From NCBI GenBank assembly GCA_035556555.1, contig DATMES010000033.1:21401-85400 (forward strand): a stretch of 64,000 nt of DNA. The letters run 5' to 3'. Both the position numbers and the translations under genes were made by a program. Positions within the stretch are counted from its first letter, which is position 1; every line of letters starts with the position of its first letter. Shown one piece after another: positions 7,552-16,447 of this stretch. Source of the stretch: Frankiaceae bacterium. Its GTDB lineage: Bacteria > Actinomycetota > Actinomycetes > BP-191. A model generated the notes under the pieces. The model was not told where the DNA came from and ran no database searches. It saw only the letters and a list, made by a program, of their open reading frames with translations.

Positions 7552-7615
7552 TAGGGCGTGTCTCGCACCGTCCCGGACGCACTCGCGACGATCACGGGTC
7601 GCGAGACACGCCCTA
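7552..7615. repeat. repeat family C, copy 1 (TA-flanked inverted repeat)
   Basis: Perfect 13-bp inverted repeats GGGCGTGTCTCGC (7554-7566) and its complement (7601-7613) are flanked by TA on both sides. It resembles a small non-autonomous element with TA target duplication. Its right end supplies the TAG stop of the cupredoxin gene on the minus strand. Confidence 0.7.
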
Positions 7616-8299
7616 CGCGCCGCGGCCTCGCAGCAGCAGCCACGCCGCGCCGCCGAGCGCGCCCGCGGCGACGACGAGCCCCAGCCCGATGGCGAGGCCG
7701 GTCTTCGGCTTCGCCGGGGCGGGGTCGATGTCCGCGACGGTCGTGGCGCTGGGGGAGGGCGCGTTCGTCGTGGCCGGCGGCTCGGTCGTCGCGGGCGCGG
7801 TGGTGGGCGCTGCCGTCGTAGGAGGCGCCGTGGTGGCTTGCGGGCTGGTCGGGATGACGGCCGGCGTGGTGGACGCCTGTGCCCTCGGCACCGGCGACGT
7901 CGTCCGTGCGGGCGTCGCCGGAGGCGTGGTCGCCGGCCTGGTGCTCGGCTTCACCGACGGCGACATCGACACCGGCGGGGTGGTCGCGGCGGCCTGCTTC
8001 ACGACGATCTGGCCGGTCATCGAGCCATGGACCGAGCAGACGTACGAGAACGTCCCGGCCGTCGCGAACGTGTGCGTGAACGTCGCGTCCTTCGCTCGCA
8101 CCCCCGAGTCGGCGAACGTCCCCGTCACCGAGTGGTTGCCCTCCGCCCAGCACCACGTGACGGTGCCGCCCCGGGCGACGTCGTGCGACGCGGGCGCGTA
8201 CCCCGTGATCCGTACGGTCACGTCACACGCCGCGGCGGCCGGCGAGGCCGGCAGCACCACGGCACCGAGGAGCATGAGAACGGCGAGCGAGTGCTTCAC
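7613..8299 (-). CDS. surface-anchored cupredoxin (blue copper) protein
   Basis: 228-residue predicted electron carrier or copper binder outside the cell. Signal peptide about 1-23, then a plastocyanin-like domain to about residue 102 with a full type 1 copper set: His56, Cys88, His91 and Met94 (CSVHGSM). A Thr/Pro/Ala-rich linker of about 100 residues follows, then a C-terminal transmembrane helix and a basic tail (LLLRGRGA), so it is membrane-anchored. GTG start. The stop codon lies in a repeat element. The redox partner is unknown. Confidence 0.85.
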   Translation of the reverse strand: MKHSLAVLMLLGAVVLPASPAAAACDVTVRITGYAPASHDVARGGTVTWCWAEGNHSVTGTFADSGVRAKDATFTHTFATAGTFSYVCSVHGSMTGQIVVKQAAATTPPVSMSPSVKPSTRPATTPPATPARTTSPVPRAQASTTPAVIPTSPQATTAPPTTAAPTTAPATTEPPATTNAPSPSATTVADIDPAPAKPKTGLAIGLGLVVAAGALGGAAWLLLRGRGA

Positions 8300-8348
8300 G
8301 CCTAGACCGTACGGCGTCCCGCCCCGCGGGGATTGCTCCGCCCTCGCT

Positions 8349-8400
8349 CGTTCTCTGACGTTCAGGTGCCGGTCTCACGCATGGTGATCATCAAAGAACG
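8349..8400 (+). repeat. repeat family B, copy 1 (52-bp palindromic repeat)
   Basis: 52-bp imperfect palindrome beginning CGTTCTCTGACG and ending TCAAAGAACG, with a GGTCTCACGC centre. It lies just beyond the stop of the universal-stress-like gene and upstream of the cupredoxin gene. Four more copies of identical length occur in the window. Confidence 0.85.
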
Positions 8401-8416
8401 CGTGCGGGGCGCGCGC

Positions 8417-8869
8417 TCAGACGCGCTCGACCTTCACGCCGGGGGCGTTGGAGTCGAGCGAGAAGTAGTCGGTGATCTCCGGCGCGTCGAGGTCGTTGGG
8501 CAGCAGCACGAGGTCGGCCTGCTGCTGCGCCGCGTACTGCGCCAGCGCGTCGCCGCCGGCGTTGTCGGGCAGCCAGCCGTACGCGTCGATGCCGCGCTTG
8601 CGGGCGCCCTGCACCTGCAGCGCGAGCGTGTGCCGGCCGAGCTTCTCGAGCGCGACCGGGTCGAGCGGCCGGTCGTACTCCTCCTTCTCGCCCTCGCCCG
8701 CCCACTCGTTCGGGCGCGGGTCGGAGAACGCGGAGCCGGGCGCGGTGACGTCGTACAGGATCACCTTCGCGCTCTGGTCCGCGGCGATGTCGAGTGCCTT
8801 CGTGACCGAGGCGTCGTAGCGCCCCGTCTCGTCGGTGCAGACCACCAAGCACCGCGTCGTCTCGTCCAC
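8417..8869 (-). CDS. universal stress protein-like
   Basis: 150-residue cytosolic protein with a UspA-like alternating pattern: CLVVCTDET strand at the start, VILYDVT, and a C-terminal QQADLVLLPNDLD segment. The GTG start is preceded by GGAGGTGG. The usual ATP-binding G-2x-G-9x-G(S/T) motif is not obvious, so nucleotide binding is doubtful. Function beyond family membership is unknown. Confidence 0.6.
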   Translation of the reverse strand: MDETTRCLVVCTDETGRYDASVTKALDIAADQSAKVILYDVTAPGSAFSDPRPNEWAGEGEKEEYDRPLDPVALEKLGRHTLALQVQGARKRGIDAYGWLPDNAGGDALAQYAAQQQADLVLLPNDLDAPEITDYFSLDSNAPGVKVERV

Positions 8870-8977
8870 GGACCACCTCCGGCGTTACGTTGCGTCTCAC
8901 CTGCACAGTGCCCGCGAGAGGTGCGCGCCAACCGCGATGACGGAAGTCCCCGACGACCTGCGCCGGACGATCGGGTC

Positions 8978-9823
8978 GTGGGCGGGGAGCGGGGTCAGGC
9001 GTGGCTGGCGTCGCTGCCGCGACTCGTGGCGGAGTGCGCCGGGCAGTGGTCGCTCACTCTCCGGGAGCCGTGCCAGCCGAGCGGCTACACGTCGCTGACG
9101 TTGCGCGCGACCCGCGCCGACGGGACGCCGTGCGTGCTCAAGCTGCGCTGCCCCGACGAGTGGTCGCAGCCGGAAGGCGCGGCGCTGCGTCACTACGGCG
9201 GCGTGGCCGCGATCGCGCTGCTGGCGGAGGACGCCGGGCGCGACGCCCTCCTCCTCGAACGCTGCACCCCCGGCACGTCGCTGCTGACCGAGCCGGACGA
9301 CGTGGCGACCCGGGTCGTCGCGGAGACCGTACGGGAGCTCTGGTCGCCGCCCGCCGAAGGGCATCCGTTCCGGCTGCTGGTGGACAACGCCGCGCCCTGG
9401 ATGGCGGGCATCGCCGCCTCGGCCGCGGTGGAGCCGCGGCTGCGCGACGAGACGCTCGAACTGCTGACCTGGCTGGCCGCGTTGCCGCCGCCCGGCGACG
9501 TCGTCCTCCACTGCGACCTGCACCCCGCCAACGTCCTCCGCGCCGAACGCCGTCCGTGGCTCGCGATCGACCCGATCCCCGCCGTGGGCGAGCGCGCGTA
9601 CGACCTCGCTCCCGTCCTGCGCGACCGCGCGACGCCCGAGGTGATCCACCGGAGGTTCGCGATCGTGCGCGACGTCACCGGCCTCGACCCCGTACGGCTG
9701 CGCGGCTGGGCGCTGGTGCAGGCCGTCGAGGGAGCGGCGTGGTCGTACGACGTCGGCGACGTCACGAGCGGCGAGGAGTTCGTGACCGCGGCGAACGCCA
9801 TCGCGGCCGTTCCCGCGCCCTGA
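8978..9823 (+). CDS. aminoglycoside/hydroxyurea-type phosphotransferase
   Basis: About 281 residues of the APH(6)/hydroxyurea-resistance kinase family, which phosphorylates small hydroxylated substrates. The catalytic loop is HCDLHPANVL and the metal-binding segment is WLAIDPIPAVGERAYDLAP. The frame can start at GTG 8978. However, the usual family N-terminus (VPDDLRRTIGSWAG) is encoded just upstream from ATG 8937 in another frame, so a frameshift near 8985 probably joins them. It may be a real mutation, a sequence error, or a shortened but active protein. Confidence 0.72.
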   Translation: MGGERGQAWLASLPRLVAECAGQWSLTLREPCQPSGYTSLTLRATRADGTPCVLKLRCPDEWSQPEGAALRHYGGVAAIALLAEDAGRDALLLERCTPGTSLLTEPDDVATRVVAETVRELWSPPAEGHPFRLLVDNAAPWMAGIAASAAVEPRLRDETLELLTWLAALPPPGDVVLHCDLHPANVLRAERRPWLAIDPIPAVGERAYDLAPVLRDRATPEVIHRRFAIVRDVTGLDPVRLRGWALVQAVEGAAWSYDVGDVTSGEEFVTAANAIAAVPAP

Positions 9824-10056
9824 CAACGTCGTCGACTGGGTCCGCGGGTTGCGCCACGCTGGACGCCAGGGAGCCGCGGACGGGGGTGTGATCGTGACAG
9901 CGAACCACTCGACGTCGTCCCCTCGCGTCCCTGAGGACGACAGCGTGACGGCACTGGGCGACGACCTCACGTTCCACTGCCACGGCTCGCATGTCGCTCG
10001 CGCTGTCCGGACGAGCGCTGCGCGCGGGTGACCCCGGCGTTCCCTAGGGTCCGGAC

Positions 10057-11013
10057 ATGCGCGCGATCACGTACGACGGCTCCGGCGACCTCGACGTCGT
10101 CAGGCTGACCGAGCTGCCCGACCCCGTACCGGCGCCCGGCGAGGTCGCCCTCGACGTCACCGCGACGGCCGTCAACAGAGCCGACCTGCTGCAGCGCCAG
10201 GGCTTCTACCCACCACCGCCCGGCGCGTCGGACGTCCCTGGTCTGGAGTGCTCCGGCGTCGTGAGCGCGGTCGGCGACGGCGTCGCAGGATGGCGCGTGG
10301 GCGACGAGGTCTGCGCGCTGCTGGCCGGCGGCGGCTACGCCACCAAGGTCGCCGTCCCCGCCGTCCAGTGCCTGCCTGTCCCACGGGGGATCGACCTCGT
10401 GATGGCGGCCGCGCTGCCGGAGGCCGCGTGCACGGTCTGGTCGAACGTCGTCACCGCCGGCCGCCTCACGAAGGGCGAGACGCTGCTGGTGCACGGCGGC
10501 GCGAGTGGCATCGGGACGTTCGCGATCCAGGTCGGCAAGGCGCTCGGCGCGCGGGTCGTCGTGACGGCCAGCGAGGCCAAGCTGCAACGCTGCCTCGACC
10601 TCGGCGCCGACGAGGCGTACGACTACGCCGCCGGAGACTTCAGCGACTCCGTCCAGGCCGAGGTGATCCTCGACATCATGGGAGCGAAGTACCTCGAACG
10701 GAACCTGAAGGCGTTGCGCCCCAACGGTCGCCTGGTCGTCATCGGCCTCCAGGGCGGCATCAAGGCCGAGCTGAACCTCGGCGCGATGCTCGCCAAGCGC
10801 GCCACGATCGCGGCGACCTCGCTGCGCGCGCGGCCGGTCGAGGAGAAGGGCGCGATCGTCGACGACGTCAGGTCGTACGTCTGGCCGCTGCTCGAGAGCG
10901 GCGCCGTACGGCCTGTGGTCGACCGGGTGCTGCCCCTCGCCGAGGCGGCGGAGGCGCAGCGTGTCATGGCCGCGGGCGAGCACGTCGGCAAGATCGTGCT
11001 CAGCTGCGCGTGA
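10057..11013 (+). CDS. NAD(P)H quinone oxidoreductase, PIG3-like
   Basis: 318-residue zinc-independent medium-chain reductase. The N-terminus MRAITYDGSGDLDVVRL, the NRADLLQRQGFYPPPPGAS segment (a PIG3/TP53I3 hallmark) and the nucleotide loop HGGASGIGTFAIQ are clear. It likely reduces quinones with NADPH. Its 3' end overlaps the convergent acetyltransferase gene by 14 bases. Confidence 0.9.
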   Translation: MRAITYDGSGDLDVVRLTELPDPVPAPGEVALDVTATAVNRADLLQRQGFYPPPPGASDVPGLECSGVVSAVGDGVAGWRVGDEVCALLAGGGYATKVAVPAVQCLPVPRGIDLVMAAALPEAACTVWSNVVTAGRLTKGETLLVHGGASGIGTFAIQVGKALGARVVVTASEAKLQRCLDLGADEAYDYAAGDFSDSVQAEVILDIMGAKYLERNLKALRPNGRLVVIGLQGGIKAELNLGAMLAKRATIAATSLRARPVEEKGAIVDDVRSYVWPLLESGAVRPVVDRVLPLAEAAEAQRVMAAGEHVGKIVLSCA

Positions 11014-11932
11014 CGACCAGCTCGTAGCAGTCGTAGCGCTGCTCGGCGCGCATGCCGATGCGCTCGTACAGGCCCATCGCGCCGGTCGAGTTGTCGGAGT
11101 CGACGCCGAGGCCGACGCGGGGCACGCCCTCGGCCTGCCACGCCTGGAACGCCGTCAGCAGCAGCGCCGTACCGACCCCTCGGCCGCGCGCGGAGGGGAG
11201 CGTGCCGAGCGACTTCACCCAGCCGTTCTCGTCGTGCCGCTGCCCGACGAGGACGCCGACGGGTACGCCGTCCGCCTCGGCCAGCCACCAGCAGTCCGGC
11301 CGGTACGAGTCGGAGCCGACCATGCGGGCGTGCCACGCGTCGTACGGCTCGGGCACGTAGTCGAAGTGCTCGGCGAACGACTCGCGCAGCAGCTCCCACA
11401 CGAGCCGGTGGTCGTCGGAGGTGGCTCGCCGGACGACGACACCCGGACCCGGCGAGGGCGGCTGCGGCGGACCGTCGAAGTCGATGACCATGCGCCGGAA
11501 CACCCGGCACACGGCGAAGCCGGCGGCGCGCAGGGCGGCCGCGCGGCGGGCGTTGGGCTCGCTGTTGTAGACGTGGACGGTCGTGCTGCCTGCCACCTCG
11601 GCGTGCTCGGTCGCGCGCGCGACGATGCGTCCCACCAGCCAGGGGTACAGGTCAGGCCCCTCGGGATGCGCGAACGCGTCGCCGACGACGAGCGTGTGTG
11701 GGCTCTTGTCCCACGCCAGCCCGAACCCGTGCAGCGCGCCGTCGGGCGCGTACGCGAGCCACGAGTCGCGGGTCAGGTCGAAGCGCTCGCGCGAGAGGTC
11801 GTCCCGCACGTCCGACTCGTCCCAGTCGGGCTCGCCGTACTCCTCGACGTCCACCGCGATGCCGATCGCGAGGCAGGCGCGTACGTCGTCGAGCGTCGCC
11901 GGCCGCGTCGTGTACCCCTCGGGAAGATCCAT
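11000..11932 (-). CDS. tandem GNAT N-acetyltransferase
   Basis: About 310 residues with two GNAT domains. The C-terminal one carries the acetyl-CoA loop LPSARGRGVGTALLL. The N-terminal half (TTRPATLDDVRACLAI) is a degenerate repeat of the same fold. The ATG at 11932 is chosen because it has a GGGAG site and directly starts the domain. The tandem layout resembles mycothiol synthase, but sequence alone does not justify MshD. Substrate unknown. Confidence 0.82.
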   Translation of the reverse strand: MDLPEGYTTRPATLDDVRACLAIGIAVDVEEYGEPDWDESDVRDDLSRERFDLTRDSWLAYAPDGALHGFGLAWDKSPHTLVVGDAFAHPEGPDLYPWLVGRIVARATEHAEVAGSTTVHVYNSEPNARRAAALRAAGFAVCRVFRRMVIDFDGPPQPPSPGPGVVVRRATSDDHRLVWELLRESFAEHFDYVPEPYDAWHARMVGSDSYRPDCWWLAEADGVPVGVLVGQRHDENGWVKSLGTLPSARGRGVGTALLLTAFQAWQAEGVPRVGLGVDSDNSTGAMGLYERIGMRAEQRYDCYELVVTRS

Positions 11933-11992
11933 GGCTCCCAGCCTCGCTACCCCGTCGGGCCCGGGCAACGCCTTATCGGCGAGAATGCGCCC

Positions 11993-12478
11993 ATGACCGA
12001 CCAGAGCCCCGACATCGTCGTCATCCAGCAGGACGCCTCACCCGCGTCGCCGGATGACACGCAGCGCATGAGCGACCTCGTCGAGCAGCCGGCGAAGGTC
12101 ATGCGCATCGGGACGATGGTCAAGCAGCTGCTGGACGAGGTTCGGGCGGCGCCGCTCGACGACGCGAGCCGCGTGCGGCTGCGCGACATCCACCAGCGTT
12201 CGGTGAAGGAGCTCGAGGACGGCCTGGCGCCGGAGCTGCGTGAGGAGCTCGAACGCCTCTCGCTGCCGTTCACCGGCGACGGCGTGCCGAGCGACGCCGA
12301 GCTGCGCATCGCGCAGGCGCAGCTGGTGGGGTGGCTGGAGGGGCTGTTCCACGGGATCCAGACGGCGCTGTTCGCGCAGCAGATGGCGGCGCGGGCGCAG
12401 CTGGAGGAGATGCGCCGTCGCGCGCTGCCGGCGGCCGACGGCCAGATGCCGCCGGGCGTCAGCGGGCCTTACCTGTAG
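11993..12478 (+). CDS. bpa: bacterial proteasome activator Bpa
   Basis: 161-residue ring-forming proteasome activator (DUF2587; Rv3780 in M. tuberculosis), which opens the 20S gate without ATP. The helical core VMRIGTMVKQLLDEVR, FHGIQTALFAQQMAAR and the LRDIHQRSVKELEDGL segment match. The C-terminus is GPYL, whereas the known gate-opening motif is GQYL. The gene ends 20 bases inside the convergent zinc-ribbon gene. No proteasome subunit genes are in this window. Confidence 0.9.
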   Translation: MTDQSPDIVVIQQDASPASPDDTQRMSDLVEQPAKVMRIGTMVKQLLDEVRAAPLDDASRVRLRDIHQRSVKELEDGLAPELREELERLSLPFTGDGVPSDAELRIAQAQLVGWLEGLFHGIQTALFAQQMAARAQLEEMRRRALPAADGQMPPGVSGPYL

Positions 12479-12881
12479 GCGGCTTCGGCTCGACGAGTCG
12501 TACGCCGGCGTCGCTCACCCAGCCGGTCTCGGTGCCGCGGACGCGGACGAGGTACCACGGCGGCTCGTAGCCGAGGACGACGAGCGGTCCCTTGACGACG
12601 TGCGTCTCGTCGCGTTGCAGCGAGCGCCGTACGACGACATCCTCGCCGGCCGCCGGCATGAGCGAGCGCGCGACGTCGGCACCGGGGACGGCCACCTTCT
12701 CGCCGCAGCGCGGGCAGTTGTTCGTACGGCCGCACCGCGCGCGAAGCCTTGCGGCGCACCGAGGACAGCGCACGTCGAGCGTCGAGCCGTCGTCGAGCGG
12801 CTTCGTCTTCGTACGGGCTTTGCGGCCGAGCAGCCGGTCGCGGAACGACGCCAGCGGCGACACGAACTCCGGCTCGGTCAC
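12459..12881 (-). CDS. zinc-ribbon protein coupled to serS
   Basis: 140-residue cytosolic protein of unknown role. Two CxxC pairs (Cys39/42 and Cys56/59) form a probable zinc ribbon. A C-terminal region from about residue 70 ([17 protein letters not shown], then [18 protein letters not shown]) looks like a small SH3-like beta fold. The GTG start overlaps the serS stop (GTGA), so translation is coupled to seryl-tRNA synthetase. Confidence 0.75.
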   Translation of the reverse strand: MTEPEFVSPLASFRDRLLGRKARTKTKPLDDGSTLDVRCPRCAARLRARCGRTNNCPRCGEKVAVPGADVARSLMPAAGEDVVVRRSLQRDETHVVKGPLVVLGYEPPWYLVRVRGTETGWVSDAGVRLVEPKPPTGKAR

Positions 12882-14131
12882 AACGTCTCGCGGCCGCCCA
12901 GGTACGGGCGCAGCGCCGCCGGCACGGTGACGGAGCCGTCGGCCTGCTGGTGGTTCTCCAGCAGCGCGACGATGGTCCGCGCGACCGCGACGAGGGTGCC
13001 GTTCAGCGTGTGCAGCAGCGTCGGCTTGCCGTCGACGCGGGTGCGGACGGCGAGGCGCCGGGCCTGGAAGTCGGTGCAGTTCGACGTCGACGTGAGCTCG
13101 AGCCAGCGCTGCTGCGACGGCAGCCACGCCTCGCAGTCGAACTTCCGCGCGGCCGACGTCCCGAGGTCGCCGCCGGCGATGTCGACGACGCGGTACGGCA
13201 GTTCCAGCGCCTGCAGCATCTCCTCCTCCCAGGCGAGGAGGCGGCGGTGCTCGTCGTACGACTGCTCCGCCGGGCAGAACGAGAACATCTCGACCTTGTC
13301 GAACCAGTGCACGCGGATGATGCCGCGGGTGTCCTTGCCGTACGACCCCGCCTCGCGCCGGAAGCACGACGAGAAGCCGGCGTAACGCCGCGGGGTGTCG
13401 CCGACGTCGAGGACCTCGTTCATGTGCATGGCGGCGAGCGCGACCTCGCTGGTGCCGACGAGGTAGAGGTCGTCGTTCTCCAGCTTGTAGACCTCGGCTG
13501 AGTGCTCGCCGAGGAAGCCGGTGCCCTCCATGGCCTCGGGGCGTACGAGCGCCGGCGCGATGACCGGGATGAACCCCGCGGCCGTGGCGCGCTCCATCGC
13601 GAGGTTGACGAGCGCGAGCTCGAGCAGCGCGCCGACGCCGGTCAGGTAGTAGAAGCGCGCGCCGGAGACCTTGGCGCCGCGCTCGGTGTCGATGGCGCCG
13701 AGGCGTTCGCCGATGGCGAGGTGGTCCTGGACCTCGAAGTCGAACGTCCGCGGCGTGCCGACCTCACGGAGCACGACGAAGTCGTCCTCGCCGCCGGCGG
13801 GCACGCCCTCCTCGACGACGTTGGCGATGCGGCGCATGGTGCCGTCGAAGATGTTCTGGTTGGCCGTCTCCTCGGCCTCCGCGAGCTTCACCTGGGTGGC
13901 GAGGTCGGAGAGCTTCGCGAGCAGCGCGTCGCGCTCGGCCCCCTGTGCCGACGCGACGCCCTTGCCGAGCGACTTCTGCTCGGCGCGCAGGGTCTCGGCG
14001 CGGCCGATGGCCTCGCGGCGGGCGGCGTCGGCGGCCAGCGCCGCGTCGACGAGCGACTCGTCGTCGCCGCGGGTGCGCTGGGACGCGCGGACACGGTCTG
14101 GGTCGTCGCGCAGGAGCCTCGGGTCGATCAC
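12878..14131 (-). CDS. serS: seryl-tRNA synthetase
   Basis: 417-residue class II synthetase charging tRNA-Ser. An N-terminal coiled-coil arm (about 1-100) recognises the long variable arm of the tRNA. The class II core follows, with [13 protein letters not shown], motif 2 [16 protein letters not shown] and motif 3 near the end. Full length. pheA lies two genes upstream, an arrangement shared with mycobacteria. Confidence 0.97.
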   Translation of the reverse strand: MIDPRLLRDDPDRVRASQRTRGDDESLVDAALAADAARREAIGRAETLRAEQKSLGKGVASAQGAERDALLAKLSDLATQVKLAEAEETANQNIFDGTMRRIANVVEEGVPAGGEDDFVVLREVGTPRTFDFEVQDHLAIGERLGAIDTERGAKVSGARFYYLTGVGALLELALVNLAMERATAAGFIPVIAPALVRPEAMEGTGFLGEHSAEVYKLENDDLYLVGTSEVALAAMHMNEVLDVGDTPRRYAGFSSCFRREAGSYGKDTRGIIRVHWFDKVEMFSFCPAEQSYDEHRRLLAWEEEMLQALELPYRVVDIAGGDLGTSAARKFDCEAWLPSQQRWLELTSTSNCTDFQARRLAVRTRVDGKPTLLHTLNGTLVAVARTIVALLENHQQADGSVTVPAALRPYLGGRETL

Positions 14132-14152
14132 CCGGCGATGCTACCGGCGTCG

Positions 14153-14956
14153 TTACGAGGCGGGCGCCTGGATAACGACGAGGCGGGCCGGATGCGCGGC
14201 GACACCGGCGGACGCGCCCTCGAACACCCACTCGGTGCTGCCCGGCGATGCCGCCGCCGGCGGGTACGAGTCGGCGCACGTCGCGACGGCGTCCTTCGTG
14301 CCGCCGGTGAGCGTGGCCGCGCCGGCGCCCGCGCCGACGACGAAGTTCTCGCACGGCAGGCTGCCGATCGCGACGCTGCCGCCGACAGCACCCGGTGCGG
14401 ACGCGGAACCGAACACACCGGCCCCGCGCCCCATCGCGCTGCCGGCGGAGGCCATGTCGGCGTCGGTGACGACGCGCGTCGAGCCGGTCCAGCGGCTCAC
14501 CCGCCAGCCGGGGCTGCCGTCCTCGCCGAGGTCCATGCTCTTGCCGACGCCGCGCAGGACCAGAAACGCGCGGTTGAACGCCGGCTCGTCCCACCACACG
14601 ACGAACGCGATGCCGCCGCCGGTGATCGACCCGGCGCAGACACCGGACACGACGGGGACGTCCTTGCACTCGACGTCGGCGGCGGGCGTACGCGCACTGA
14701 GCTCGCTGTCCGGCGCGAGGCCGAAGAACAGCGCGCCCTCGGCGGCGACGAGGCGACCGCCGCGTGACGTCGCGCTCGCGACGGCGGCGAACGTGTACTC
14801 CCCGTCGTGCGCGCCCGCGCCGCCGCGGATCGTCAACGGCGCGGGGGCGGACGTCGTGCGCTCGACGACGTACGTCGTGAGCAGCGGGTCGGCCGCGGAC
14901 GCGGGCGCCAGCGGCAACGCGGTGAGCATCAGGGCGAGGGCGGCGAGTCGTCTCAT
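14153..14956 (-). CDS. secreted protein of unknown function
   Basis: 267 residues with a clear signal peptide (about 1-21, LPLAPASA). The mature part is rich in Ala, Gly and Thr and predicted beta strands. It has four cysteines (VECKDVPVVSGVC and a distant pair, LPCENF and ATCADS) that could form two disulfides. No transmembrane segment follows the signal. I do not recognise a family. Confidence 0.75.
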   Translation of the reverse strand: MRRLAALALMLTALPLAPASAADPLLTTYVVERTTSAPAPLTIRGGAGAHDGEYTFAAVASATSRGGRLVAAEGALFFGLAPDSELSARTPAADVECKDVPVVSGVCAGSITGGGIAFVVWWDEPAFNRAFLVLRGVGKSMDLGEDGSPGWRVSRWTGSTRVVTDADMASAGSAMGRGAGVFGSASAPGAVGGSVAIGSLPCENFVVGAGAGAATLTGGTKDAVATCADSYPPAAASPGSTEWVFEGASAGVAAHPARLVVIQAPAS

Positions 14957-14987
14957 GGCAGAGAGACTCACGAGGAGGTCGTTCGGT

Positions 14988-15923
14988 TCAGACGTTTCCC
15001 GCGCGTATAGCGGCGAGCCACGCGGCGGCGTCGGAGAAGTCGGTGTCCTCGACCCCGCGCCGCAGCGCCGGAGCGGAGCCGTCGGCGCGCGGGTACGAGC
15101 CGAGGAACCGTACGTCCGCGCAGATCCGTCGCAGCGCCGACAGCGCCTCGCCGACCCGCGCGTCCGCCACATGCCCCTCGCAGTCGATGGAGAAGCAGTA
15201 CCGACCCAGACCCGCGCCGGTGGGGCGCGACTCGATACGCGTGAGGTTGACGCCGCGTACCGCGAACTCCGTGAGCAGCTCGAGCAGCGCGCCCGGATGA
15301 TCGTCGGCGATGAACGCCACGACGGTCGTACGGTCCGCGCCCGTCGCCGGCGCGGGGGCGGCGGGCCGCGCCGCGAGGACGAAGCGGGTCACCGCGGACG
15401 ACGCGTCACCGACACCGCTCGCGGCGGCCACGAGGCCGTAGCGGTCGGCGGCGAGGGGGGAGGCGATGGCGGCGTCGTACGCGCCCTCGGCGACTCGCGC
15501 GGCCGCGTCCGCGGTGGACGGCGCCGGGTGCACGACGGCCGACGGCAGCGTCGTACGCAGCCACGCCCTGCACTGCGCCTCGGCGTGCGGATGCGTCGCC
15601 ACGGACGACACCGTTGCGAGGTACGTCCCGGGCCGCACCAGCAGGTCGAACGTCACCGGCAGCAGCACCTCCGCCGTCACGTGCAGCGGGTCGCCGGTCG
15701 CGAGCTCGTCGAGCGTCGTGGAGACGGACCCCTCGACGGAGTTCTCGAACGGCACCAGCGCCGCCGCCACGTCACCGCGGCGTACGGCGTCGAGGGCGTC
15801 GGGGACGGAGACGTACGGCTCGAGCTCGGCCCGCGCGGCGTTCGGCAGGGTGCGCAGCGCCGCCTCACAGAACGTGCCAGGAGGGCCGAGGTAGCCCAAG
15901 CGGCCGGGCGGGATCCCGGGCAT
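14988..15923 (-). CDS. pheA: prephenate dehydratase
   Basis: 311-residue enzyme converting prephenate to phenylpyruvate in phenylalanine synthesis. The periplasmic-binding-like catalytic domain carries GYLGPPGTFCEAAL, PFENSVEGSV and the catalytic SSAVTRF motif. A C-terminal ACT domain (about 205-285) with GALLELLTEFAVRGVNLTRI and ESRPT senses phenylalanine. The start codon directly follows the stop of the DUF4446 gene. Confidence 0.96.
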   Translation of the reverse strand: MPGIPPGRLGYLGPPGTFCEAALRTLPNAARAELEPYVSVPDALDAVRRGDVAAALVPFENSVEGSVSTTLDELATGDPLHVTAEVLLPVTFDLLVRPGTYLATVSSVATHPHAEAQCRAWLRTTLPSAVVHPAPSTADAAARVAEGAYDAAIASPLAADRYGLVAAASGVGDASSAVTRFVLAARPAAPAPATGADRTTVVAFIADDHPGALLELLTEFAVRGVNLTRIESRPTGAGLGRYCFSIDCEGHVADARVGEALSALRRICADVRFLGSYPRADGSAPALRRGVEDTDFSDAAAWLAAIRAGNV

Positions 15924-16421
15924 CTACGCCCGCGCCGCCGCGCGCGTCGCGAAGGAGATCGCCTGCTCCTCCTCGGGCGAGAGCTGGTGCTCGCTCGCGC
16001 CCGCCTTGACGCCCTTGGCGTACGTGCGCGTCTCCGACCTGCCGTTGATGCTCGTCAGCACCAGTCCGTCCCCGGCGTCGTCGAGCAGCGCCGCGGAGAA
16101 CGACAGCCGCCCGCCCATGTCGGGGAACGCGTCGTACCGCACGACCGCGATGTGCCGCAGCGCGTCGGTGACGTCGGCGCGGACCTGCGCGAGACCCTGC
16201 TGCAACGACGCCACCTCGCCCCGCAGACCGTCGACCGCGCCGATCTGGCGGTTGACCGCGCCGAGGAAGTCCTCGCGCTTCCCCTTGCCCTGGAGAACGC
16301 TGTACGCCTTGCGCATCTTGACGAGCTGGAGGCAGGCGACGGTGCCGAGCCCGACGCCGAGCGCGCCGAGTGCCGCGCCCGCCAGGGCGACGGTGTCGGC
16401 GGTTGACCGGTCGAGGAGCAT
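15924..16421 (-). CDS. DUF4446 family membrane protein
   Basis: 165 residues: an N-terminal transmembrane helix (about 10-32), a coiled-coil middle (QIGAVDGLRGEVASLQQGL) and a conserved DUF4446 core with VVRYDAFPDMGGRLSFS and DDAGDGLVLTSINGR. Widely conserved in actinobacteria and Firmicutes; function not established. It immediately precedes pheA, probably as one transcript. Confidence 0.88.
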   Translation of the reverse strand: MLLDRSTADTVALAGAALGALGVGLGTVACLQLVKMRKAYSVLQGKGKREDFLGAVNRQIGAVDGLRGEVASLQQGLAQVRADVTDALRHIAVVRYDAFPDMGGRLSFSAALLDDAGDGLVLTSINGRSETRTYAKGVKAGASEHQLSPEEEQAISFATRAAARA

Positions 16422-16447
16422 CGCCGGAGCGTATAACTGAGCGAGCC

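Noticed and set aside
8978..9823. Acquired aminoglycoside-resistance gene
   Set aside because: Composition matches the neighbours, no mobile genes are present, and family members are common chromosomal genes in actinobacteria.
9824..10056. 47-codon frame at about 9890-10031, preceded by GCCACGCTGGA at 9853
   Set aside because: The exact match to the tad -10-like box is intriguing, but the upstream TCCACAGATTGC box is missing and the peptide has no signal, motif or ribosome site.
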